Part shown: in pieces, positions 5,589-11,291 of the stretch | How the letters are laid out: each line of letters opens with the position of its first letter | Position numbering within the stretch: the stretch's first letter is position 1 | Assembly (NCBI GenBank): GCA_051646925.1 | Contig: JBOFDK010000111.1 | Location: 1 to 11,291, forward strand | Direction: 5' to 3' | Length of the DNA: 11,291 nucleotides | From: JBOFDK01 sp051646925 | GTDB taxonomy: Bacteria; Bacillota; Clostridia; Lachnospirales; Cellulosilyticaceae | Made by a program: the position numbers and the translations under genes | The notes under the pieces: model-generated | What the model was told of the DNA's origin: nothing | Seen by the model: the letters and a program-made list of their open reading frames with translations, nothing else | Database searches by the model: none

Positions 5589-7334
5589 CTAAATTATAAA
5601 TTGCTGAATTCTTTCTAATAATTCATCAGAAAGTTTTCTTAATAATTTAATTGTTTCATCCATTTGCTCAACTGTTCCCGATTGATCTTTAACCGACCCT
5701 GCTACTGCTTCTGTAGCTGCTGCATTTTTTTCAGCAATTAGCGAAAGTGATTGTATTACACTTATAATTTGATCACGTTTACTAACCATTTTATTCTGCA
5801 TTGCCATTATTTCTATCAAAATATTTTCTGTATTTTCAATTGCTTCCGAAATACCAGTAAATCTATTTTGTGTTTCTTTAACACTCTCTACTTGCGTACT
5901 AATTCTTTTTTCCATATGTTCTATTGCATCAACGGCAATTTTATTTGCTGCAGTCAATTCTCTAATACTCATTTCAATTTCTGCTGTAAATAAATTTGCT
6001 TGATTTGATAATTTACGAATTTCATTAGCTATTACAACAAAACCTTTTCCATCTTCACCACTTCTTGCCGCTTCTATAGATGCATTTAATGCTAATAATC
6101 CTGTTTGGCTTGCAATTGCCTTAATTTTTTCACTTGCTTTTGTAATTTTATCTGATTTTTCTTTTGCTGATACTATGTTTTTGTATGATTGCTCCATATC
6201 TTTTTGCGTTTCTTCTGATTCTTCTGCTAAACGATTAATAATATCTGAACCTTCATCTTTTAAACGTCCTACAACTTCAGCTGCTTTTCCTAAATTTTTT
6301 AATTTTTGTTCTGATTCTCCTATGTAATTACCTAGCTCTTCTATGTGTACTACACCATCTTGTGTATTCCCTACTTGATGAGTTGCACCACTTGCGATTT
6401 GTTCCATTACCAAATTTATTTCATCCCCTGCATGATTAACATAACCTGCAGTATTATTTAATTCTTCTGTTAATCCCTTAACTTCATTTGATAACATTGT
6501 CGCTTCTTGTATAACCGCGCATAATTCATATTTTAATTTTTGAATACTTGTTCCTAGTCGTCCCATTTCATTATCTTGATTTAATATTACTTCAGGCACA
6601 TCTTGTGTTAAATTAAGTTCTCCAAGCTTATTTGTATAGTCTGACACTGATACAATTGGTTTAGCTAACATATGTGCTATAATACTTGTCACTATTACAG
6701 CAATAATCATCATTAATATTCCTATTCCACAAAAACATGCAAATATAAATACTGCATCACTCTTTATAGTTTTTATCAATGATTCTTCTTGCATACCTAA
6801 AAATATCATACCTACCAATTTATCTTCACTATTAAATATTGGCTCATATCCAGCTATAAAAGCTTTATCATTAATTTTAATTTCATCAAAATATGCATTA
6901 CCTTCTATAAGACTCTCATATACTGGCGATTGTTGGTCTATTGTTTGATTAATTATACGATTACCTGATTCATCTACTAATGATGTTGCAATACTCTTAA
7001 ATATGTTATCTTCAAACATATATATAGACATTTCTTCCATTTGTCCTTCTATCAACTTATCAATCCACTTACTAATACTATTAGAATCTTGTCCATTCTT
7101 TCCTACTAAACTTCCATTTTGCATACGTATATCACCATATATCTCTTCAAAAAACAAATTACGTACAGATAATGATGATGCTACCGTTGTATGTACCATC
7201 TCTTTTTTAACATCTAACATCCCTTTAATCGCTAGTAGACTTCCTATTAATGTCGAGATAGTTAGTATAATTGAAATTAATATCATGTAACTTATTGATA
7301 AATCTTTTTTTATCGATCCTTCTCTTTTATTCAT
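5589..7334 (-). CDS. Methyl-accepting chemotaxis protein with Cache-type sensor
   Basis: This is a membrane chemoreceptor that would signal to CheA/CheW. The 581-residue product has helix 1 at about 14-36 and an extracytoplasmic sensor at about 40-190. Segments such as SLVDESGNRI and AGYEPIF...GMIFLGMQEE match the single-Cache (Cache_3/Cache_2) type that binds small organic ligands. Helix 2 is at about 193-222, a HAMP linker at about 223-275, and a long helical signalling domain runs to the end. The hairpin tip (404-441) has ALNASIEAARSGEDGKGFVV. The usual QTN of the tip is QTG here (410-412). AAGGGAGAAG precedes the ATG. No che or flagellar genes are in the window, so it is an orphan receptor whose ligand is unknown. 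Confidence 0.93.
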   Translation of the reverse strand: MNKREGSIKKDLSISYMILISIILTISTLIGSLLAIKGMLDVKKEMVHTTVASSLSVRNLFFEEIYGDIRMQNGSLVGKNGQDSNSISKWIDKLIEGQMEEMSIYMFEDNIFKSIATSLVDESGNRIINQTIDQQSPVYESLIEGNAYFDEIKINDKAFIAGYEPIFNSEDKLVGMIFLGMQEESLIKTIKSDAVFIFACFCGIGILMMIIAVIVTSIIAHMLAKPIVSVSDYTNKLGELNLTQDVPEVILNQDNEMGRLGTSIQKLKYELCAVIQEATMLSNEVKGLTEELNNTAGYVNHAGDEINLVMEQIASGATHQVGNTQDGVVHIEELGNYIGESEQKLKNLGKAAEVVGRLKDEGSDIINRLAEESEETQKDMEQSYKNIVSAKEKSDKITKASEKIKAIASQTGLLALNASIEAARSGEDGKGFVVIANEIRKLSNQANLFTAEIEMSIRELTAANKIAVDAIEHMEKRISTQVESVKETQNRFTGISEAIENTENILIEIMAMQNKMVSKRDQIISVIQSLSLIAEKNAAATEAVAGSVKDQSGTVEQMDETIKLLRKLSDELLERIQQFII

Positions 7335-7360
7335 ATTACACTTCTCCCTTAATTTTAATC

Positions 7361-7374
7361 TCTAATTAATTAGA
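7361..7374. promoter_or_regulatory. 14-bp palindrome at the chemoreceptor transcription start
   Basis: TCTAATTAATTAGA is a perfect palindrome that touches the -10 of the promoter at 7374-7402 and covers the expected start point. The position suits a repressor site, but AT palindromes are common in such a genome. Confidence 0.3.
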
Positions 7375-7402
7375 TTGTAACATATTTATGATATTTTGTA
7401 TA
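7374..7402 (-). promoter_or_regulatory. Promoter of the chemoreceptor gene
   Basis: On the minus strand, an extended -10, TGTTACAAT (-10 TACAAT at 7374-7379), has -35 TATACA (7397-7402) 17 bp upstream, about 40 bases before the ATG. It is of sigma-A type; no flagellar sigma-D pattern (TAAA...GCCGATAT) is seen. The stretch 7403-7578 further upstream shows nothing else recognisable. Confidence 0.6.
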
Positions 7403-7578
7403 TTTTTGATAACTTTTTTTATTTTATCTTATAATTATATATTTACCTTTATAATTTATCTGATTACATTCCTTGTTCATAAATATTAATACCTTGTTTA
7501 CACTATTTTTAACCAATAATCACTCACTTATAAAAGTGGTGTATAGTTCACTAAAATCTCTCTAATATATTGTTAAAA

Positions 7579-7629
7579 TTAAAATAGCTATTTAGACATA
7601 TTTTTACTTTGTCTAAATAGCTATTTTAA
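7579..7629 (-). terminator. Terminator after the GNAT gene
   Basis: A 20-bp perfect stem (7579-7598 with 7610-7629) with an 11-base loop begins directly after the stop codon of the acetyltransferase gene. The minus strand continues with TTTTAAC. It isolates this gene from the chemoreceptor promoter downstream. Confidence 0.85.
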
Positions 7630-8112
7630 TCAAAATCTTTTTTCTAATAATATTGTATTTCTCCAATTTCCATAACTATCTTTAGCAATATTTTCACGAT
7701 GTCCTACTTGTCTAAAACCTAATGTTTCATGAAGTGACAAACTTGCTTCATTATCTGACATAATACTTGATTGAACTGTCCATATTCCTTCATTTTCTGC
7801 TAATTCTAAACTGTATTTTAATAGTTTTTTACCTATACCTCTTCTTGAAAATTCTGGATCAATATATATACTAATTTCAGCTACACCTTCATAACATTTT
7901 CTATGAGAAAATGGACTAAATGCTGCCCAGCCTACAACGATATTGTCTATTTCTGCAATAATACGACACTTTTTTAAATGCGTTTTATCCCATTCATCAT
8001 ATTCTGATGATGTATTTTCAAAAGTTGCTTTATTATCTTTAATACCTTTTTCAAAAATATTTTTAACTATATCCCAATCCGTTTTTTTCATTTCTCTAAA
8101 TGTAAGCTTCAT
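7630..8112 (-). CDS. GNAT N-acetyltransferase, phosphinothricin acetyltransferase-like
   Basis: This is a cytoplasmic acetyl-CoA-dependent acetyltransferase of the COG1247 (Pat/YncA/MddA) type. Known members acetylate phosphinothricin, methionine sulfone/sulfoximine or related amino acids, while many have unknown substrates. The 160-residue product has the family start (FREMKKTDWDIVKNIF), KATFENTSSE near 28-37, and GWAAFSPF (61-68). Motif A is at 77-97, with the acetyl-CoA pyrophosphate loop R90-R-G-I-G-K95. Motif B is NEASLSLHETLGF (121-133), followed by GHRE. The length is that of a complete member. AAAGGAG precedes the ATG with good spacing. The gene is monocistronic, with a strong terminator behind it; I see no convincing promoter in the AT-rich 8113-8291. 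A substrate or resistance role should not be assumed. Confidence 0.88.
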   Translation of the reverse strand: MKLTFREMKKTDWDIVKNIFEKGIKDNKATFENTSSEYDEWDKTHLKKCRIIAEIDNIVVGWAAFSPFSHRKCYEGVAEISIYIDPEFSRRGIGKKLLKYSLELAENEGIWTVQSSIMSDNEASLSLHETLGFRQVGHRENIAKDSYGNWRNTILLEKRF

Positions 8113-8291
8113 ATCGTTATTTCTCCTTTATAATTTTATAATTTAAAAAATAATATAATAAAAAAACTATCTTATATATTTTTTAATCTTTAGCATATTT
8201 AAAACATTCATTTATTCCATTTGAATTATTTATTCTTTATTTTTTATGTCTTCTATTTTATTTCTTAAGTTGTAACGTTAAATTAGATTAT

Positions 8292-8339
8292 AAAAAAAAC
8301 ATATATAATCACTTTTCAGTGCTACATATGTTTTCTTTT
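8292..8339 (-). terminator. Terminator of the ten-gene tRNA operon
   Basis: On the minus strand, after the last tRNA-Phe, AAAACATAT pairs with ATATGTTTT (8326-8334 with 8296-8304). It encloses a small inner hairpin (8310-8321) and runs into eight T. The stem is AT-rich, but the T run and position support termination. Confidence 0.7.
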
Positions 8340-8346
8340 AAATGAG

Positions 8347-8419
<73 letters not shown>

Positions 8420-8424
8420 ACGCA

Positions 8425-8496
8425 AGCGCGAGACGGGATTCGAACCCGCGACCCTCTCCTTGGCAAGGAGATGCTCTACCCCTGAGCCACTCACGC
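8425..8496 (-). tRNA. tRNA-Gly (GCC), second copy
   Basis: A 72-base cloverleaf with anticodon loop TTGCCAA (GCC), acceptor GCGTGAG/CTCGCGC with a T-G pair, and discriminator T as usual for bacterial tRNA-Gly. CCA is not encoded. It is identical to the copy at 8866-8937. Confidence 0.96.
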
Positions 8497-8510
8497 ATAA
8501 CTTATTTAAA

Positions 8511-8583
8511 TGAGCCACCGGGGGTTCGAACCCCGGACCACTTGATTAAAAGTCAAGTGCTCTACCAACTGAGCTAGTGACCC
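8511..8583 (-). tRNA. tRNA-Lys (TTT), second copy
   Basis: A 73-base cloverleaf with anticodon loop CTTTTAA (TTT), acceptor GGGTCAC/GTGGCTC with G-T pairs, and discriminator A. CCA is not encoded. It is identical to the copy at 8952-9024. Confidence 0.96.
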
Positions 8584-8600
8584 ATATTTTTTAAAGCTAA

Positions 8601-8675
8601 TCGGGGTGACAGGACTCGAACCTGCGGCCTCCTGAACCCAAATCAGGCGCTCTAGCCAAACTGAGCTACACCCCG
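8601..8675 (-). tRNA. tRNA-Pro (TGG), second copy
   Basis: A 75-base cloverleaf with anticodon loop TTTGGGT (TGG), acceptor CGGGGTG/CACCCCG (C1-G72, typical of bacterial tRNA-Pro) and discriminator A. CCA is not encoded. It is identical to the copy at 9042-9116. Confidence 0.96.
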
Positions 8676-8687
8676 GCTTTTACTTTT

Positions 8688-8701
8688 GTTGGTTACCCAA
8701 C
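8688..8701 (-). other. Spacer hairpin with GTAA tetraloop between tRNA-Glu and tRNA-Pro (second cassette)
   Basis: On the minus strand GTTGG-GTAA-CCAAC forms a 5-bp stem closed by a GNRA-type tetraloop. The same element is at 9129-9142. It may be a processing or folding element of the tRNA precursor; no function is proven. Confidence 0.5.
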
Positions 8702-8703
8702 TA

Positions 8704-8775
8704 TGACCCATAGGGGAATCGAACCCCTGTTACCGCCGTGAAAGGGCGGTGTCTTAACCGCTTGACCAATGGGCC
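8704..8775 (-). tRNA. tRNA-Glu (TTC), second copy
   Basis: A 72-base cloverleaf with anticodon loop CTTTCAC (TTC), acceptor GGCCCAT/ATGGGTC and discriminator A. CCA is not encoded. It is separated from the upstream tRNA-Phe by only 12 bases without a promoter, so it depends on the upstream transcript. It is identical to the copy at 9145-9216. Confidence 0.96.
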
Positions 8776-8787
8776 TTACTTAAGATA

Positions 8788-8860
<73 letters not shown>

Positions 8861-8865
8861 ATAAA

Positions 8866-8937
8866 AGCGCGAGACGGGATTCGAACCCGCGACCCTCTCC
8901 TTGGCAAGGAGATGCTCTACCCCTGAGCCACTCACGC
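8866..8937 (-). tRNA. tRNA-Gly (GCC), first copy
   Basis: A 72-base cloverleaf with anticodon loop TTGCCAA and discriminator T, identical to the copy at 8425-8496. The five-base spacer to tRNA-Phe differs between cassettes. CCA is not encoded. Confidence 0.96.
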
Positions 8938-8951
8938 ATAATCTATTTAAA

Positions 8952-9024
8952 TGAGCCACCGGGGGTTCGAACCCCGGACCACTTGATTAAAAGTCAAGTG
9001 CTCTACCAACTGAGCTAGTGACCC
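8952..9024 (-). tRNA. tRNA-Lys (TTT), first copy
   Basis: A 73-base cloverleaf with anticodon loop CTTTTAA and discriminator A, identical to the copy at 8511-8583. CCA is not encoded. Confidence 0.96.
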
Positions 9025-9041
9025 GTACTCTTTAAAGCTAA

Positions 9042-9116
9042 TCGGGGTGACAGGACTCGAACCTGCGGCCTCCTGAACCCAAATCAGGCGCTCTAGCCAA
9101 ACTGAGCTACACCCCG
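9042..9116 (-). tRNA. tRNA-Pro (TGG), first copy
   Basis: A 75-base cloverleaf with anticodon loop TTTGGGT and C1-G72, identical to the copy at 8601-8675. CCA is not encoded. Confidence 0.96.
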
Positions 9117-9128
9117 GCTTTTATTTTT

Positions 9129-9142
9129 GTTGGTTACCCAAC
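9129..9142 (-). other. Spacer hairpin with GTAA tetraloop between tRNA-Glu and tRNA-Pro (first cassette)
   Basis: The same 14-base element as at 8688-8701: a 5-bp stem with a GTAA loop on the transcribed strand. It is kept unchanged in both cassettes; a neighbouring spacer base differs. Confidence 0.5.
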
Positions 9143-9144
9143 TA

Positions 9145-9216
9145 TGACCCATAGGGGAATCGAACCCCTGTTACCGCCGTGAAAGGGCGGTGTCTTAACC
9201 GCTTGACCAATGGGCC
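9145..9216 (-). tRNA. tRNA-Glu (TTC), first copy and first gene of the operon
   Basis: A 72-base cloverleaf with anticodon loop CTTTCAC and discriminator A; CCA is not encoded. It lies about 19 bases downstream of the -10 of the operon promoter, so the 5' leader to be removed by RNase P is short (about a dozen bases). Confidence 0.96.
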
Positions 9217-9235
9217 TTATTTAAAGTACTTAGAT

Positions 9236-9264
9236 AGTATATCACACTCATTGACGTATGTAAA
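9236..9264 (-). promoter_or_regulatory. Promoter of the tRNA operon
   Basis: On the minus strand, -35 TTTACA (9259-9264), a 17-bp spacer and an extended -10, TGATATACT (-10 TATACT at 9236-9241). A T/A-rich tract (on the minus strand a run of eight A) lies directly upstream of the -35, as in an UP element. This is a strong sigma-A promoter fitting stable RNA expression. Confidence 0.85.
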
Positions 9265-9327
9265 CGTTTTTTTTATATTTTTTTGTCATTTATTCAAACT
9301 AAACTTTTTCAATGATTATTTCTGCCT

Positions 9328-9481
9328 TATTTATTAGCTATTTACTACCTATTTATCAAGTATTTATTAGTTATTTATTAGTTATTTATTTGTTATTTTT
9401 TAGTTATTTATCTGTTATTTATTAATTATTTTTTAGTTATTTATCAATTATTTATCAATTATTTTTTAGTTATTTATATTT
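9328..9481. repeat. Fourteen tandem 11-bp AT-rich repeats upstream of the tRNA promoter
   Basis: Fourteen consecutive units of 11 bases without a length change have the consensus TATTTATTAGT. Every unit begins TATTT; variation is mainly at positions 6-10 (for example ATCAA, TTTAG, ATTAG). The array fills most of the gene-free stretch 9217-9543 between the tRNA promoter and the terminator of the next gene. The unit is near one helical turn, so A/T tracts recur on almost the same face. Function is unknown. Confidence 0.9.
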
Positions 9482-9487
9482 GAACAT

Positions 9488-9528
9488 AAAAAAACATTGC
9501 CCATCTAAAACAACTGAGCAATGTTTTT
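9488..9528 (-). terminator. Terminator after the DUF1846 gene
   Basis: An 11-bp perfect stem (AAAAACATTGC with 9518-9528) has a 17-base loop and is followed on the minus strand by T-rich sequence. It lies 15 bases after the stop codon at 9544. Confidence 0.85.
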
Positions 9529-9543
9529 CATACTTAAAAATAT

Positions 9544-11049
9544 TTAATTATAATATAAATTATCTGTTGGGTACTCTGCATCACATGTTATTTCAATTCC
9601 TAATTTTCTTAAAATATTTTCATTACTTTTTGTTAAAATAGTCGTTGAATGTGCTTGACAGCCTTTAAGTTGCTCTAATTTTTCTAATGCTATTTTTGCC
9701 ATAGGATTCGTTGTTGTGCTAACTGTTAATGCTATTAAAATTTCATCACAATTTAAAGATGTACTTCTGCTGTATAATATATCTGATTTTAATTTTATAA
9801 TAGGTTCTAATATAGATGGTGCTAATAAATGCATATCATCTGATATGTTCGCAATATGTTTAATTGCATTTAAAATCGCTGCACAAGGCGCATCCATTAA
9901 CGGTGATGCTTTACCTGTAATCATAACTCCATTATGCAGTTCTATCGCTACTGTAGAACAAATTTCACTTTCACCACACTGCTCTTTCATCTTTTTAGAA
10001 AGATCTCTTGCTACTTCTACTGATGGACGATCTGTTTCTTTTAATCCTAATTCTTCTAAAATTAATTTTACACGCTCTACAGTGCCTTTATCCGCATGTC
10101 CTTTTTTGTAGTCGCATGCTGTATGAAAATATCGTCGAATAATTTCTTGTTCTGACGCTCTCCTAACAATTGTATCATCAGTAATACCAAAACCGACACG
10201 ATTTACACCCATATCTGTAGGAGATTTATATTCTGCTTCTTCTCCTGTTATTTTTTCAATAATACGTCTTAATATTGGAAATGTCTCTAAATCTCTGTTA
10301 TAGTTTACTGCAAGTTCATTATATGCTTCTGCATGAAATGAATCAATCATATTAACGTCTTTTAAATCTGCAGTAGCTGCTTCATATGCTATATTTAATG
10401 GGTGTTTTAAAGGCACATTCCATACTGGGAACGTTTCAAATTTTGAATATCCTATAACTTTCCCTCTTTTATTTTCATGGTAAAGTTGGCTTAAACATGT
10501 TGCTAGTTTTCCACTTCCAGGTCCAGGCGCTGTTACAACTACAATTGGCTTTGTTGTTTCTATATAATCATTTTTTCCATAACCTTCATCACTAACTATA
10601 GTATCTACATCTGTTGGATATCCTTTTGTTGCTCTATGTTTATAAACTTTAATACCTCTTCGTTCTAATTTATTTACAAATACAGTAGTTGCAGGCTGAT
10701 CATCAAATCTTGTAATAACAACGCTATTAACACTTAATTCATAATCTTTTAAATCATCGATTAACCTAAGAACGTCCATATCATAAGTTATTCCAAAATC
10801 ACCTCGTATTTTATTACGCTCAATATCACCTGCATAAACACATATGATAATTTCAACTTTTTCTTTTAATTTGTGTAATAGTTTTATTTTAGCATTTTCA
10901 TCAAAACCTGGTAATACACGTTTTGCATGCATATCATATAATAATTTTCCACCAAACTCTAAATAAAGCTTGTCGTAATTATTTACACGTTCTAGTATAT
11001 ATTTTGATTGTTCCTCTAAATATTTATTATGATCAAATCCTATTTTCAT
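9544..11049 (-). CDS. UPF0371 / DUF1846 family protein
   Basis: This is a conserved bacterial protein of about 500 residues whose biochemical role I do not know. The 501-residue product is full length. Recognisable family segments are the start KIGFDHNKYLEEQSKYILER, FGGKLLYDMHAKRVLPGF (32-49), the glycine-rich loop APGPGSGK (174-181) followed by LATCLSQLYHE, YSKFETFPVWN (201-211), and DSFH (236-239). The loop resembles a nucleotide-binding P-loop (GxGxGK), but no Walker B motif is evident, so NTP binding is only a suggestion. No signal peptide or membrane helix is seen, so it is probably cytoplasmic. AGGAGG stands before the ATG. It is monocistronic, bounded by a tRNA terminator upstream and its own terminator downstream. 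I found no convincing promoter in 11050-11102. Confidence 0.88.
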   Translation of the reverse strand: MKIGFDHNKYLEEQSKYILERVNNYDKLYLEFGGKLLYDMHAKRVLPGFDENAKIKLLHKLKEKVEIIICVYAGDIERNKIRGDFGITYDMDVLRLIDDLKDYELSVNSVVITRFDDQPATTVFVNKLERRGIKVYKHRATKGYPTDVDTIVSDEGYGKNDYIETTKPIVVVTAPGPGSGKLATCLSQLYHENKRGKVIGYSKFETFPVWNVPLKHPLNIAYEAATADLKDVNMIDSFHAEAYNELAVNYNRDLETFPILRRIIEKITGEEAEYKSPTDMGVNRVGFGITDDTIVRRASEQEIIRRYFHTACDYKKGHADKGTVERVKLILEELGLKETDRPSVEVARDLSKKMKEQCGESEICSTVAIELHNGVMITGKASPLMDAPCAAILNAIKHIANISDDMHLLAPSILEPIIKLKSDILYSRSTSLNCDEILIALTVSTTTNPMAKIALEKLEQLKGCQAHSTTILTKSNENILRKLGIEITCDAEYPTDNLYYN

Positions 11050-11102
11050 ATTATCCTCCTAAAATAAATTTATAACTATTAAAATTATAAATATTTTTAA
11101 AT

Positions 11103-11143
11103 AAAAAAAACACAGAGAAGGGGTTTTTTTTTTCCTCTCTGTG
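11103..11143 (-). terminator. Terminator of the Val-Met tRNA cluster
   Basis: CACAGAG pairs with CTCTGTG (11111-11117 with 11137-11143), extended by AGG/CCT past a single bulge, and is followed on the minus strand by eight T. It lies just after tRNA-Met and ahead of the DUF1846 gene. Confidence 0.85.
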
Positions 11144-11154
11144 CTTCTATTCAA

Positions 11155-11228
11155 TAGCGGAAGACGGATTTGAACCGCCGACACCATGGGTATGAACCAT
11201 GTGCTCTAGCCAACTGAGCTATTCCGCC
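11155..11228 (-). tRNA. tRNA-Met (CAT), elongator type
   Basis: A 74-base cloverleaf with anticodon loop TTCATAC (CAT). Acceptor GGCGGAA/TTCCGCT has a G1-T72 pair, as in elongator tRNA-Met of Bacillus, and lacks the unpaired C1 typical of the initiator. An Ile2 (lysidine-modified CAT) identity is less likely from the body sequence. CCA is not encoded. Confidence 0.9.
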
Positions 11229-11235
11229 ATATAAG

Positions 11236-11291
11236 TGGTCGCTATAGGGCTCGAACCTATGACCCCCTGCTTGTAAGGCAGGTGCTCTCCC
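11236..11291 (-). tRNA. tRNA-Val (TAC), 5' part cut by the window end
   Basis: The 3' part of a tRNA from the D stem onward: anticodon loop CTTACAA (TAC) on a CCTGC/GCAGG stem, T arm and acceptor strand AGCGACC with discriminator A. CCA is not encoded. It lies seven bases upstream of tRNA-Met in the same cluster; its 5' end is outside the window. Confidence 0.92.

Noticed and set aside
7403..7578. Small gene between the chemoreceptor and acetyltransferase
   Set aside because: No frame of useful length with a ribosome site was found; the sequence is plain AT-rich spacer.
9328..9481. CRISPR array or repeat-peptide gene
   Set aside because: The units are 11 bp and directly adjacent without spacers, and no cas gene is present. 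Eleven is not a multiple of three, and stop codons occur in all frames.
9217..9543. T-box or other riboswitch near the tRNA operon
   Set aside because: No T-box sequence or aptamer-like structure was seen. The region is explained by a promoter, the repeat array and a terminator.

Overview
The window is AT-rich (roughly 30% GC by eye) and looks like a chromosomal segment of an anaerobic Firmicute of class Clostridia. The main evidence is the SCIFF ranthipeptide gene (45 residues, six cysteines), its radical SAM/SPASM maturase and secD-secF side by side, an arrangement characteristic of Clostridia. Strong AGGAGG-type ribosome sites and near-consensus sigma-A promoters agree with this. The species cannot be fixed from the sequence; a Lachnospirales-type lineage is only a guess.

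Positions 1-4462, all on the minus strand, hold the SCIFF/Sec block. In transcription order it contains a four-helix membrane protein of the TIGR04086 type, scfA (precursor peptide), a hairpin with a U-rich tail, scfB (maturase), then secD and secF, closed by a terminator. scfA and secD each have a promoter of their own. The hairpin between scfA and scfB should make far more peptide mRNA than enzyme mRNA. ScfB is expected to cross-link the Cys-rich core of ScfA; SecDF assists protein export and may or may not act on the peptide.

Positions 4463-5503 hold a divergent plus-strand gene for a PHP-family phosphoesterase (RNase AM / nucleoside bisphosphate phosphatase type), ended by a hairpin that can terminate in both directions. 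Positions 5589-8112 hold two minus-strand single genes: a methyl-accepting chemotaxis protein with an extracellular Cache-type sensor, and a GNAT acetyltransferase resembling phosphinothricin acetyltransferases.

Positions 8292-9264 are one minus-strand tRNA operon of ten genes. The cassette Glu-Pro-Lys-Gly-Phe is present twice with an exact 441-bp period, driven by one strong promoter and ended by one terminator. The two tRNA-Phe copies differ only by two compensated base pairs in the acceptor stem. Upstream of the promoter lies an array of fourteen 11-bp AT-rich tandem repeats (9328-9481).

Positions 9488-11049 hold a minus-strand UPF0371/DUF1846 gene of unknown function with its terminator. 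Beyond a further terminator, the window ends in another minus-strand tRNA cluster: tRNA-Met and a truncated tRNA-Val. None of the tRNA genes whose 3' end can be seen encodes CCA.
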